Source of the DNA: Symsagittifera roscoffensis
Taxonomy: Eukaryota > Xenacoelomorpha > Acoela > Convolutidae
Reading direction: 5' to 3'
Length of the DNA: 64,000 nucleotides
NCBI RefSeq assembly: GCF_963678635.1
Contig: NC_087070.1
Span: forward strand, 39,170,397 to 39,234,396
The translations under genes and the position numbers were made by a program. Shown one piece after another: positions 32,220-44,070 of the stretch. The notes below the pieces were generated by a model. The model was not told the DNA's origin and searched no databases. It saw nothing but the letters and a program-made list of their open reading frames with translations. Numbering within the stretch: position 1 is the first letter of the stretch; the number at the start of each line of letters is the position of its first letter.

Positions 32220-33786
32220 TTAAAGCTGTTTTTGAAATTCAACTTTCTTTAATATTTTAGATTGTGGGATGAATGTTTTGTAGTTTTTACGTGGTTGATT
32301 TCTAAGTCGTGATGACTCTCTATGTTCTGATTTCTCGACTTGTTCTTGGGGTATATTTTTTTCTATCAATTTTCTGTTTTTCTTTTCTTTTTGAGGTATT
32401 TTGTGATCTAGCTTTTTTGTATTGTTTTGGGTTGTAGTTGGTTTTTTATTTTGTTTTTCAAGGTGAATGTCGTTTTGTTCATTTATGTCATTTTCCGTAT
32501 GTGGGTGATTTTGAATAATTTTTAAACCTGTTAAAGAATATAATTGAGTTAGTTCGCGTAGTGCGTATTCTTTTGGGTAGTAAGGATGTTTAAAAATTTC
32601 TTTTTGGTCTGCATCGATGATTTTATATGTTACGTCAGTGGGTTTGGCGATTATTTGGTATGGTCCTTTGCGAAGGGTTGTAATTTTTTAGAAATTCCTT
32701 TGTGTGTTTTAAAATTAGGTATTAAGACAAATGTTCCAATTTTTAAATCTGAGGCTGGTGTAAAGCGTGAATTTATTTGTTCGCTAATGTTTTGCCTTTG
32801 TAACAATTTTTTTGTTACTCTTTGGTAAATTTCATTGTGTTTTTTATCTCTATTCGAAAACCATTCGGTGTGTGTACCGGAGGCTAATTTAAAAATTTGA
32901 GGGTGATGAAAATGATCTTCATCATGCGTGTGCAAAGGTAATTTATAACAAACTGAGTCTTTATTCGGTTGGCAATGACCTTGTGCATTTTTATGAGAGT
33001 TTGCTGTAAACATAATTGGTTTACGTGGCTTTTTATTAAAAACCATTTCGTATGGTGACATTTCTAGAGTTGTCGTAATTTGTGAATTATATGCTAAGGG
33101 AAATAATTTTACATCTGCTGACCATTCTGTGTATCTTGTATCATTTCCATTTATGATACATCTAAGATATTCTTGTAGTGAACGGTTCATACCTTCGACT
33201 AAACCGTTTGTCCAAGGTGCATGAGATGTACGTGGTTTGTGCTTAATGTTATATAAATGACATAGTGTGATGATTTCATTATTTATGAATTCTCTATCGT
33301 TGTCTGTAACTAAAATTTCGGGTAATCCGAATTTGGCCAGCCAGTGTTCATAAAGTGTTGTGTAAGCATAATAAGCGTTACAATGTGGTACTGGGTTGAG
33401 TGCTACATAATGTGTAAATGCGTCAACAATTACCATAATGTAGGAGTTTCCTTCAGAGGATTGTGAAATTGGTCCTTTTCTATCGAATGAAATACGGTGG
33501 TTAAAATATAAACTTTGTCCTTTAAAATCTTGTTTTTGTGCTATTTGTTTTGATTTGGATAAGGTTTATTTAGCTGACATACTATACAATCATTGCATAG
33601 TACTTTTATCCAAATTGGTGCATTTGGGAAATAAAAATTTTGTGTTAAGTTTGATTATGTTTTCTCTGATCCAGAGTGTCCTTTAATGTTTTGTGTATGT
33701 GAAATGTTAAAAGCTATTAGAATCATACTTAAAGGGAGACAGGGAACTGTAGAATCATTTAAAGGATATTCTAGAAGGTCTGTGTT
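32220..33786 (-). pseudogene. pol: Element B integrase (frameshifted)
   Basis: The zinc finger remnant (HTQNIKGHSG ... CNDCIVCQ) is spread over broken frames at about 33790-33560. The DDE core is intact in the frame 33436-32651: VIVDAFTHY, TDNDREF and NGLVEGMNR, with the first Asp just upstream of position 33436 in the same frame (FDRKGP). After a one-base shift near 32685 the GPY/F module (LRKGPYQIIAK) and a long Lys/Gln-rich, basic tail follow to a TAA at 32220-32222. The integrase would join element cDNA to the chromosome, consistent with the 4-bp duplication seen. Confidence 0.8.
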
Positions 33787-36700
33787 TTATTTAATTGTTG
33801 TATTTTTAAATTTTCGAAAATATCGGAGGAGTGTTTTATTTCCTAAAATTGTGGTATCTGCCTTTACGGGCTTAGTTTTGTATTTGTGCCATGATTTTAG
33901 TTGTCTAATTACTGGGTCAAGATTTTGATATTGTTTCAAGATATTAATTGTAATTTTATCTGTTGGAGGGAGAAAAATGTTTTCGATTTCTAATTTAGAT
34001 AAAGGAATTGTGTCAAGTGGGTCATGGAGGTCAAAAACTTGATTTATTGTGTATTTTGAATCATTTGTTTGTGGTCCTGATAGATTTATTTTATCAGTTA
34101 AATTTTCTTTTTCAATTAACGGAAAAAGGTCTTTTTTATACGAGTGGTGTTTTATTCGTTTTTGTTGGGTGTTATTTTTTATCCATTGTGAGTATGGAAT
34201 TGGTTTGAAAGTTGATGTTCCAAGTAGATCAACTTCGTAGTGATTATTTTGGCAATCTAAGTAAAGTGGGAAGTGTTGTAGATTATTTATTTGTGATTGT
34301 TCAATGTCAGTTTTTACTGCATATTTGCATTCTAGTCGGGGTGATGTTTCGTCTTTTGCAAGGTAAAATTTTATATTTTTGGGTATTTCAACTGTAGTTT
34401 TTCGTGTAAGTAATTCAGGTGGTGTATTTCGACTTAATGTATCTGGTAATGCAAGATTCTTTCCTGCTGTCCAAACTATATGTAAGTTTGGAAATTTCAT
34501 TATAATTAATTGAAATCTATAAACTCGATGATCAGGATTTGACTTTTGTGTAAAGAGAAAAATGATTGGTTTATGATCTGTGAATAGAACTGTTGGATGT
34601 TTTGATCCAAGTATCAGAAATTCATATTCTGTAAGTGTATAAATTATAGCTGTACATTCTCTCATTAGAGTTGAGAGTCGTAGCTCTGCTTGAGTGAATA
34701 ATCGGGAATTTGCTGATATAAGGTTCATTTTATTTGTACCACTGTGTGATTGTAGTAATGCTGCGCCGATGCTAAAATTTGAAGCATCGCACATTGCATA
34801 GAATGGTTGATTGGGATCTGGGATTGTATTTGAAATTTGTTCAGTTAAAAGATTTTTAATTTCTTCAAATCGTGTTTGATGTTCAGTGGTCCATTCAAAA
34901 TTATTTTGTTGTCTGAGGATATTATAGAATGGTCTTAAATATAATTGCATTTTGTAAACGTACTTGCTTAAGAAATTTAACATTCCAAAGAATTCTTGGA
35001 TTTTCTTTTTGTTTGTTGGTGATTGAAGTTTTTGAATAGCATCAATGCGTGATTTTAATGGAGTGAGTGTGTTTCTTTCTATATTATGTCCTAAAAATTT
35101 AACTCGTGTTAAAAAGAAGTGTGATTTATCGGGGGCGGCCTTCAGATTTTCGTTCTGAAGTATTTTATGATAGTGTTCTAAAACTGTAAACATTTCTTCT
35201 TTTGTCTGTGATTGCATAAAAACATCGTCTAAATAGGTGATTGCGTTTTTCTTAAGTATTAGTGGTCTAAAAATTTTGCTCATAAAAGCTGAAAATGCTG
35301 CTGGTCCTATGGATATTCCATAGAATAGGCGGTTGAATTCATATTGTTGATTTCCAATAACAAATTGTGTTAAACGTCGTGATTGTTCATCTAGTGGCAT
35401 TTGATTGTATGCACTATTCATATCTGCGGTTGTAAAGTATTTTTCGTTTATTTTTGTTAAAATAACTTGTATTGGTTCAATAGGCCAATTGCATTTTGAT
35501 TCGTCTATTAGTGAATTGAGATATCTAGCGTCTAAAACTATTTTTAATGATTCTCCTTTTGCTAGGATGATAACAGGGTTAATAAATGTGTTACCTTTTG
35601 GTTGTTATTCTTTGTTTACTGGTGAGATAATTTTGTATTTTTCTAAAATATCCAGTAATCTATTTACCTTATCGTGTAAATGAATTGGTACTTTACTTGC
35701 TCTTTGTTTTTTGAAAACTGCGTCAGGTTTTAACGGGAGATGTAGTGATGAACTGATTTTTCCAACATCGAATTTTGATGTTGCGTAGACTGTTGAATAT
35801 TTTAACAGTTGTTTTACTAGTTTGTCAAGTTCGATTTGTGTAATTTGCGAGTGTTCAAAGTTAAACATCGTTAAAAATTGTTGTTGTTCTTTTGTGTAAT
35901 TTGTTATATTGAATGTTGGTTTAAAATATGGTGTTTTTGTGAAATAATCTGTGTTCCTCTTTTCATTGTTTATTATATTATTTATGGATAGTTCCTCGTT
36001 AAGAATTGTGGATTGACAAATATCTAATAATTGGAGTATATTATTTACGCGGTATGCTTTTTCATGTACGGGTGATATTGTAGCGTTTGTTTCGCAATAT
36101 CCTAAAAGTCCTAAGGGTAATGTTAGTTGATACGGTGTATTGTTATACACATGTAGCAAAATGATGTCTGAATTCGTATTTTTCAAATATTTTATAGATG
36201 AAATCGTGATTTTGAAAAACTTATGAATAGGTTTAAACTCAAGGTCTGACATAAAGAGTTGTTGTTTATTTTGACTTTTATCATATTGGTGAACTTGTTT
36301 TATTGAAAAGTTATATATATGTCCTGATAGTGGTTTCAGGTGTTTCCGTTGTTGGTTATAAATTGGATAAATTTTTGAAAAGAATGGTGGTTGTTCATTT
36401 AATCTTTGAAAAAATGTTAGTTCTGTATTTTTTGTTTTTGTGTATTTATCTTTGATTAGTATTTTAGTATTCAAGATGCTGATTGTTGGTATATATTTAG
36501 ATATAAATTGTATACCAATGATATTGTGTTTAATATCAGTGATATGAAATATTTGTTTAAATGGTTTGTTTAGAATTTTATTTTGCTCCATTGTTCTTGT
36601 GGGGAGGAGGAATAATTGGACTTTTCCATAATTTACTAATGTTGGTCCTTGTGCTGTTGCTAGTTTACTAGAGGTTGCAAGGGGCATTAATTTTGGATGT

Positions 36701-38094
36701 AATGTTTTGATTTCATTCCATGTGGGAATGTTAATTATGTTTGATTCTGCTCCTGAATCAATTTCAAGATCTGGTGGTTGAAATTCTTTGTTTCTTGGAC
36801 TTTCTAAGAGAAATGGTATTGTCCAAATTTTTTCTCTGGGTTGTTCTTTTTGTATATTTTGATAAATATGATTTGTGTTTAAATATTTTGTTTTGTCATT
36901 TTCATCGGGTTTATTTACCGTGTTAATTTCGTTTATTTCTTGTGCAGTTTGTGTAGTATTGATGGGTTCAATATAATAATTGTGAAGGAGTTCCAATTGA
37001 TTTTCATATAAATGTGATGTAAAATGTTCTTCATATATAATAGGTTCGTAGTCGTTTTCGACTGTTATCATGTTTACGGAGATGGTATTTTCTGTATCAC
37101 TTTCTGTGTCTGATGATCCACAGTTTATTTGATTTAGTTGTAGTTCGTTATTTCCTGTGTCATCAATACCTGGGGGGTCTGATGTTGTTTCTTCATTTGA
37201 CTGTACTTGATTAAAATGTCTTTGATGTTTTGGTGTACTACTTCTGTATCGATGTTTAGAATTATTATAATGGTTATTATTCCTATGTGGTGATTGGGAA
37301 TAATTTCTATATTGATTATTATAACTTGAATTTCGATTTTGTGAATTATTCCGTGATCTGTTTTGATAATTGTCATTTGGTCTGTGATAGTTTGATCTGT
37401 TATATGAGTTATTTCTTGATCGATTGTTCGGGTAAGTCTGATTTCGATTGTTCGAATAACTTCTATTTCGATTATGTGAATAGTTTCTATTTCTGTTATA
37501 TGATGAGTTTCGTGATTGATTATTGGAATAGTGTTTATTTCTTGGATTTGATTGGGAATTGGATCTAGAAACAAATTGTGTTGCATTGGAACTTGATCTC
37601 GAATAGTTATTTCGACTACTTGATCGATTATAATTATTTTGTGAAGAATTTTGTGTATTTCTTCGTTCTGGTGATCTTCCTCTATAACTTGAGTTATATG
37701 GTGATTGATTCCTTGTGTAATTGGTGTTGTTCGGAAGTGGTTTTCCTGAACTATTGTTACTGTATACATTTTTGTTTGGTAGATTTTGATCTTTCTTCAT
37801 ATATTGATAGTATGATTTATTTGGTTCTTTATACTTTTGAGGTTTGTTTTGGTTATCTTGTTGTTTTTGTCTACATTCGGAAATACTATGGCCGTATCGT
37901 CGGCAATAATTACACCATTTTTTGAAAGATGGTTTGCCTTTAAAATTTGGGTGTTTTTCATAAATATTTAGTATTTCCGTGATTTTTTCAACTAGGTCTG
38001 TATCGGATTCCTGTATGTTATTGATATGTGTAGTGTTTGTTTCAATTCGATTAACATATTGTAGTTTTAGATTTCCTGTTTCTTCAAGTTTCAT
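33787..38094 (-). pseudogene. pol: Element B Gag C-terminus, protease, RT and RNase H; one in-frame stop
   Basis: One frame of about 1436 codons interrupted only by TAA at 35605-35607, inside the RT N-terminal region. In order: CCHC zinc knuckle (WCNYCRRYGHSISECR); a ~200-residue Arg/Ser/Asn-repeat region, likely RNA-binding; retropepsin with DSGAESNII and the HNIIGIQFI flap-side motif; RT starting around VGKISSSLHLPL, with LDARYLNSLI and TADMNSAYNQMPL and the catalytic YLDD box; and RNase H with CDASNFSIGAALLQ, the RECTAI glutamate and TDHKPIIF. A downstream connection domain reaches 33787. Gag and Pol are in one frame here, so no Gag-Pol shift is apparent. Confidence 0.9.
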
Positions 38095-40082
38095 TGTGAT
38101 TTCCGCTTGCTCTAGTTTGTCTACTAGTTTCGAAAATCTAAATCTGGCTCTCGAATTGAAGAAGGATGAGATGCTCTCTTTTTTATTGCTATTTTCCTTA
38201 ATTGAGGTGTTAAGGTCATCATTAAAATTTCGGTAATTTTTGTGCTTTTATAGTCATGTGTATTTAATGAATATGCTTTTCCAACTAGTGTTTCGATACG
38301 TACTGCTAATTGTTTGATGGTTTCATTTGGTAATCTGCGAATTTCATTACATAAAACTCTTTGGTGTTGTTTATTTCTTTCGGAGTCAAACATTTTTGAA
38401 AATTCTTGTGTAAATCTTTTCCAGTCTAATTTTATTTCTATAGGTAATACTGAAAACCATTTTTGAGCTGCGCCATCTAAGGTTGTTTGTATCAACGTTG
38501 TGCGTCGATGTATCCAATTTTGATGTAGTGGTGTATTAATTGGTTCAGGTCCTATATTTAAAATTTAATTTGCTGTTACTGCATTTAAATAATCTTCTAC
38601 AGAATATTCAGGGTCTGTTCCTGTGAATACCATTAGTGGTTTATTTGATGTTATTGATGATCCACCCATAAGGTAAGGATTCATTGTCATCTGTAGTGAT
38701 TCTGCGGCATTTGGCATTTCCGAAAAATTTGAAAGTTGATTTTTTGTTATTTCGTGTTGTTGAAGGTAATATGGGAGTGGTATTTCATTTTGCATTTGAG
38801 TTGGTTGATACGAGTGCATAGTCATTGGTTTTTGTGGTTGTATTGGTTCAAAAGATTGTATGTTAAATGGATTTTGTATATGCTTTTGTTTTGGATGTTG
38901 TACATCTTTTGGGTTTTGTGGGTAAATTTTCATGTTTCGAGATGGTTGAGATTGTCGTGGTATTTGTGTGCGATATTCTTTAGTATATGGTGCAAAAATA
39001 TCTGGTTGGTGATAATCATCTTCATCGGATGATAAATAGTTTATATTAAATGGTGTATGTTGGTTATTTTTATTTTGTTGGAAGAATGGGTAATTTCCAG
39101 TATGATCCTGTGGAGGATGTGAATTAGTAGAAAAGTTGAAAATAATGTGATTTCCTGTCGTAATTTTGTATGTTTGGATAATTCAGTTGGTGAGATACTT
39201 TGAAATTCTGTTTTTTCTAATATAGAAATATAGGTATATATTATTGCAAAAACTTTGTTAGTGAATATGGAGTTTGCTCTTTGTGAATTCTGATATTGTA
39301 TGCTTTTGATATATTCTAAGAATACTTTTGAAAATTCTAATTCAAGATCTTTTGTTTGAATTACATATTTAAGATGATTTGTATTTGGTGTGCTGAATTC
39401 TATGGTGTAGATTCCATATTGTTGTGTTAAATTACATATATCTTTCAGATAATGTTCAATAATTTGTCTTTTGATTTTTACATCTGGGAATTCTGCTTTG
39501 CATGGGCTGATTCCGGGTTCAAACAAATTTACGAGTAGATTCGCAAAAATCATGTTGCCCTCTATTATCGGGTGCATCTATGAGGAAGGGGTAAACCTCT
39601 TCGTCATCTGGACTATCGTCACTTTGAGTGTGGCTCATTTTTCGTTTAATGACTGTTAATATATAACTATCGATGTGTCTAATTGGTTGATTCCAATTAT
39701 ACAAGTGTACTGGTTTGTGTTTATATTGCTTTTTTATTCTTCTTTTTCCTACCTCTTTTTGATGAATTTGAAGTTGTTTCTGAATCGGAAAATATATTTG
39801 ATCGTGAATGGGACAATTTTTATCAATCGATTCTTTTAATTTGTAGAGTTCATCTAAATTGCTGGCTTCTGATTCTGAAAATGCGTTTCTATTTTTTGAA
39901 AATCTTTTTCGTGTGATTTGTTTTTGTTTGTTTATTATTTTTCTTTTTATTGTTAGTCGTTTTGTTCTAATGTATCCAACAGTTTGTGTATGAGGTGTGA
40001 TTACAAGATCGTATTTTTGGTTATCTATCTCACAGTTGTGTAAAACGATTGTTTGTTTATTTCCTAGATTTTTGAATGACAT
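38095..40082 (-). pseudogene. gag: Element B Gag (N-terminal and capsid part), several breaks
   Basis: First ATG at 40082, a basic N-terminal region (187 codons to 39519), then a shift into the frame at 39577-39041, another near 39165 into the frame that carries NPYLMGG and FTGTDPEYSVED, a TAA at 38565-38567 where copy C has a Leu-type codon, and a final one-base shift near 38125 into the zinc-knuckle ORF. The WFSVLPIEIKLDW...MFDSERN stretch resembles the conserved capsid region of Ty3-type Gag. Alignment with copy C shows where each frame is broken. Structural protein of the particle; not expressible as one protein from this copy. Confidence 0.8.
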
Positions 40083-41309
40083 AAGGTTTAGGATGAGGGA
40101 TGCAAAAAGTTGTTAGGTGATTTCTATTTTCTTAGACTGTTAGTCCTTACAATTTTTTGGTTAGCTTAACCTGGGTCTTTTTGTTCAGGGTTGGAGAGAA
40201 AAGTATATCGATTCCGAAGAATGATTTTTTACTTTCTCGTGGCTAGTCTAAGCTAAGGTGTTAACTTACTTAATCTTAATTAGGGGTAGTGATTGTGTTC
40301 AAGGGTTGGAGAATAGTAAATCGATCCACAAGGTTCAGGTATAATTAGAACGAAGTAGTTCGTTAGATACTATTTTAAACTTACTAAGTCTAATATTTAT
40401 CCTGGGTCTGGTAAGAGGAGGGTTCAAGTGAAGGATGAATAACCGAAGTTCTTCACTGTTTATCTTAATTTGAATGGTTAGTTTTATTTAAAAATTTCTA
40501 TTTATCTTGGGTCTTTTGGAAGGGTTGGATAGAGAATCGACGTTTGAGGTCGTTATACACTTGCTAAGTGGGTGGGGGAGAACAAAATTGTTCTTTTTGA
40601 TCCAAGGATAGGCCTTGATGAACAGGTTTTTAATTTAGTGAAATAGAAAATTAATTAAGATCCAAGGATAAACCTTGATGATCTGATTTTAAAATTGAGT
40701 GAATTTAAGTTTAAAATGGTTTAAATTTATTTAAGAAAAAAATTTAGTATTGTAATGATATTAATGAGCTTATGACTGCTGTTATGTTTAGGTGATGAAG
40801 CTGGGACAACAGATGATTTTATGATTACTAACAATTTATTGTCATGCTACTAATTTTTATTTTCATTTTCAATAAATATTTTTCAAACATGTTTTATATA
40901 AGACTGCAGAAATTAAGAAAACGATCTGAGATCTTTTTATCAATCGTTATTGCATATTAATAATTTTGTTTAGCGCCTGAAATGATCATGAAGATTGACT
41001 TCAAAATTTTATGTTTGCAAATGAAAATCTAAATTCATTGCTAATAAGATTCTAAATATAAAAGTTTGTGTTGGCTTTTGCCGTACTATCATATAACTAT
41101 TTGGTAAGTTTCTACTTTGTCGTATGTCGTCTCTGGTTCGAGGTCTTCTTCCATTTCCGGGTAGTTCTATTATCGTTCGGAATATTGGCTCTGATCTATT
41201 GAGTCGTAGAGACATTTCGATTAAATTATTATCGTATAACATTTTGAAAATGTTTTGTCTAAATTCTAATCTATTTTTGGTTAAATCTAAGCTATTAAGG
41301 TCTTATTCG
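40083..41309 (-). other. Element B leader
   Basis: 1.2 kb between PBS and the first Gag ATG. Contains two copies of a short AAGG-x-CCTT hairpin motif (plus strand GATCCAAGGATA...CCTTGATGA at about 40599 and about 40659) and GTAAGT splice donors near 40268 and 40380 on the sense strand that could serve subgenomic mRNAs. The matching part of copy C is conserved around AACAGTGAAGAACTT. Confidence 0.6.
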
Positions 41310-41327
41310 AGACTTATGGTCGCACCA
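41310..41327 (-). other. Primer-binding site of element B
   Basis: Two bases inside the 5' LTR the sense strand reads TGGTGCGACCATAAGTC, starting with the TGG complementary to a tRNA 3' CCA. I do not assign the tRNA. Position and TGG start support the call. Confidence 0.65.
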
Positions 41328-41329
41328 GA

Positions 41330-41739
41330 TGAGTTATGTCCGATGTGGTTAACTCATAGAGTAATTTCGGATAGGGTACACCGTCTGCTCGTCACGCTAT
41401 CTTATTTTCGGCCGGATAGATTCGTGCAACTTCTTAGTCTAATACCGATCCTTATCTTACTATTATACTTTCTGGTCTCAGTGTGTTTAACTAGTCTCTG
41501 CTAGGCTCAATAGATCTAGGGTATACTGGTTTGTTGCGGCTGCTGAAGTTCTCTTGGAGAGACAACTAATTTCTAAGTTAAATTCAAATCTCTCTGGTGC
41601 TGAAATTACAAGTAATTTCAGCACTTACAAATAAGTGGGTTGTTAGTTAGATGGATCATGATTGGTTAATATTAAATACTTTACAGTGGTAAAATATCTA
41701 ATTTATCCAATCATAAAATATAGTTTAGATCAGGTTCCA
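41330..41739 (-). repeat. Element B 5' LTR (410 bp)
   Basis: Same length as the 3' LTR, TG...CA ends, about seven differences from it. The outer edge at 41739 is followed by the GTAA target duplication. Confidence 0.92.
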
Positions 41740-41743
41740 GTAA

Positions 41744-44070
41744 AGAAAAAAAAACAACTTTTTGGATGCTGGGGTAATAACATTATCAAGAACTGCATGG
41801 TAAATCTTTGCCGAATACGAGGATCTGAGAAAAAACACAATCAATTTTTACAGGAAAACTAAACTGAAAATCTGAATTAAATGCCTCAAGAATCGTGTTT
41901 TGCTCCACGTCAAGTCATGAATCGTACCAAAGAGAAGAGCGGAGTTGACTAACTCAAAAACAAACAAGTCCATGGAGACCTGTGCAACTCAAGACAGTGG
42001 TTCTACTGTCACTCTGATTGATTAGCGACTCGAAAAGTGGTTTTCCATAAAAAAATATAGACTTGCGATAAAGATTGGATTGTTTTATGGTGAAGAAAAA
42101 CGAGCTCAACAAAATCTAGAATTTAAAACTAAATTCGAATTTTATAGTTGGCAGAAGATTATCTAATTTTGTCAAACAACTACGGTCAGGTCTTTGGGCA
42201 AAGAAAACGTTATAAAGAGCGATCAGTTAAACCGTTTATCTCAAGTTGAAATACAAGGAAAATATCAAACCAAATCTTCACCTCGACAAGTTATTCACCT
42301 CGTCGCCAAAAAAAATCAGAAGAGTTTGTGAAGGAGCCTTGAAGGAAGTATCGGGAAACAGCTGTAAAGGACAATTAAAAACCAGGACAGGACTTGTTGC
42401 AGAAACTTGTTGAAACCCTGTTTAAAATTCGGGAGGAAGTAATCGCACTCACAGTTCATAGAAAGCAGATTTTTTTTTCAAATCGAAATTGAAAAAGAAG
42501 ACAACCATCGTCTCAGTTTTTTATTCCAGATGACAAAATGGAAAGCATCGATTATTTCATCTCTCATCAAACTTTAAATCACAAGTTGAGAAACTCATAG
42601 ATCAAATTGTTGACGTTTGAACGAACGGAAGTTTAAAATTGATTAAAGTATAAAAACAGTGTCGAGTAGTCTGAAAAATAAAAAAGATAAGCGACAATTT
42701 TAAAAACAGCTTTGAAAACTGAATCCAATTTTTAGTGGTATTTCAAACAAAGGATAAATTAATTGGAAGATTCTTCCAAAAAGATCAGCTCAGAGTGTTT
42801 TTATCTTTATTTGACCTGCTAGGACTGTTTGCACCATACACTATTCGGATTCAAAAAATTATAAAGAATTTTGGGAAATCAGAAGGTGTGGAGTAGGACA
42901 AAGAATTGACTAAAGATGTTGCTTAGGATTATGAGTATTGAAAGAAAGAATTTGTACAAATCGAATTATTGAAATCCCGAGATACTGTTCCTATTTCAAG
43001 TAAACAGATATCAATCTGTATGTGCTTGCAGAAGCCTCAATGGAATGACTGACCGCTGGTGCGCTTTTTTTGCATTATGTGCTGATGATGCACGAAAAAT
43101 ATACCTATTTTGTTGGAAAAACAAACTTTCCACCAAAGAAGCAATTCAACTTCGAAATATTGGAGTTATAGGCAGCAATGATAGCCACAATAAAAAGAAA
43201 CTAAAAACACAAAGGAACAGTTTGATCAACGTGTTAGTGTGTTGAGTACTGAAAACAAATCCAGTTTGATTAATTTCGGAAATCAAAATTACCAGTTTTT
43301 GTAAGAAATAGAGTTGCGGAGAATCTGGAACTTACGACTACTGATTGAATGAACCTGAAAAAGGAATCACTCCAGCTGTTTTAGATACAAACGGAACATT
43401 AAACCAAATACTCAATTAATGCTAGTTAAAAGTTCGGACCTGGATCAAGATTGAAAGCAATTGGCCTAAGCAAATATGTTCAAAATGAAAAATCATTGAA
43501 AAATCTCGCAATGAAGTTACAGTCAAGCAACCTTTGGCCGACTGAAATGAATTGGAAAATTTAAAAACTTTGGAACGCTCTGGCAAATGTATTGTGAGCC
43601 ATATAAAAAGACATATTGATGAGCTTCAGTAAAAAAAACTGAAGAAAAAACAGTAAGTACTACTGTATTCTACAAAAGGAAAACAGACACATCTTGAAAG
43701 TGGGAATTCATTCTTTGACGCATTTGAATGGTCGATCAAAGTACGGAGCAGACAGGTTAAACTATTTTGGCTTCAAAGCATCATGTAACTGAAAATTTCC
43801 TGTGAAATGAATATCTGGCAAATCTATTGGAATTGTGAACTAGGGATCAATTTCGGACAAAAAATGCAAGCGATGTACACCGAAGAAAGAGATCCCAGAA
43901 TAATTAAGAAACGACCATGGCTGATTTGCCTAAACTGTAGATTCGATTCCACTGGACCAATCAAAAACACTGGTGTAGACTACTTTAGACCCTTCAAGGT
44001 CAAAGTTAGGGGGACTGATTGTACAGCAGACCAATTTTTCAGCATAAAAAGTGAAAAATGAGTTTTTTCA
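41744..44070 (+). pseudogene. pol: Decayed BEL/Pao Gag-Pol, continuing from the left of element B
   Basis: Just after the insertion, KKKKQLFGCWGNN..KNC..NLCR is a decayed zinc-knuckle region. A retropepsin motif (QDSGSTVTLID, 41990-42022) is followed by RT-region fragments: YSPRRQKK near 42290, LLQKLVETLFKIREE near 42395-42440, and FLSLFDLLGLFAPYTIRI near 42799-42852, typical of BEL/Pao Pol. The integrase start with NTGVDYFRPFKVKV is at about 43970-44010. Frames are broken by many stops and indels. PR-RT-IN order and these signatures identify BEL/Pao, not Ty3. Confidence 0.8.

Larger units (their letters stand above)
23656..41739 (-). mobile_element. Element B: 18.1-kb Ty3-like env-containing LTR retroelement
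   Basis: Bounded by two 410-bp LTRs with TG...CA ends (about seven differences, roughly 1.7%) and a 4-bp target duplication GTAA (23652-23655 and 41740-41743). Sense-strand order is LTR, PBS, leader, Gag, PR, RT, RH, IN, two small membrane ORFs, a Pro/Ser/Thr-rich ORF, Env, a 498-codon ORF, a 104-codon ORF, a long 3' region, LTR. RT before IN and a GPY/F integrase module place it in the Ty3/metavirus group. It is much longer than ordinary Ty3 elements (about 5-9 kb), the excess lying after integrase. It inserted into the Gag of a BEL/Pao element. LTR similarity implies a fairly recent insertion, yet gag, RT, IN and env each carry breaks. Confidence 0.92.

Noticed and set aside
37134-37769. 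211-codon ORF overlapping the zinc-knuckle region on the same strand
   Set aside because: Out-of-frame reading of the Arg/Ser/Asn repeat region of Gag; the low-complexity repeat keeps this frame open.
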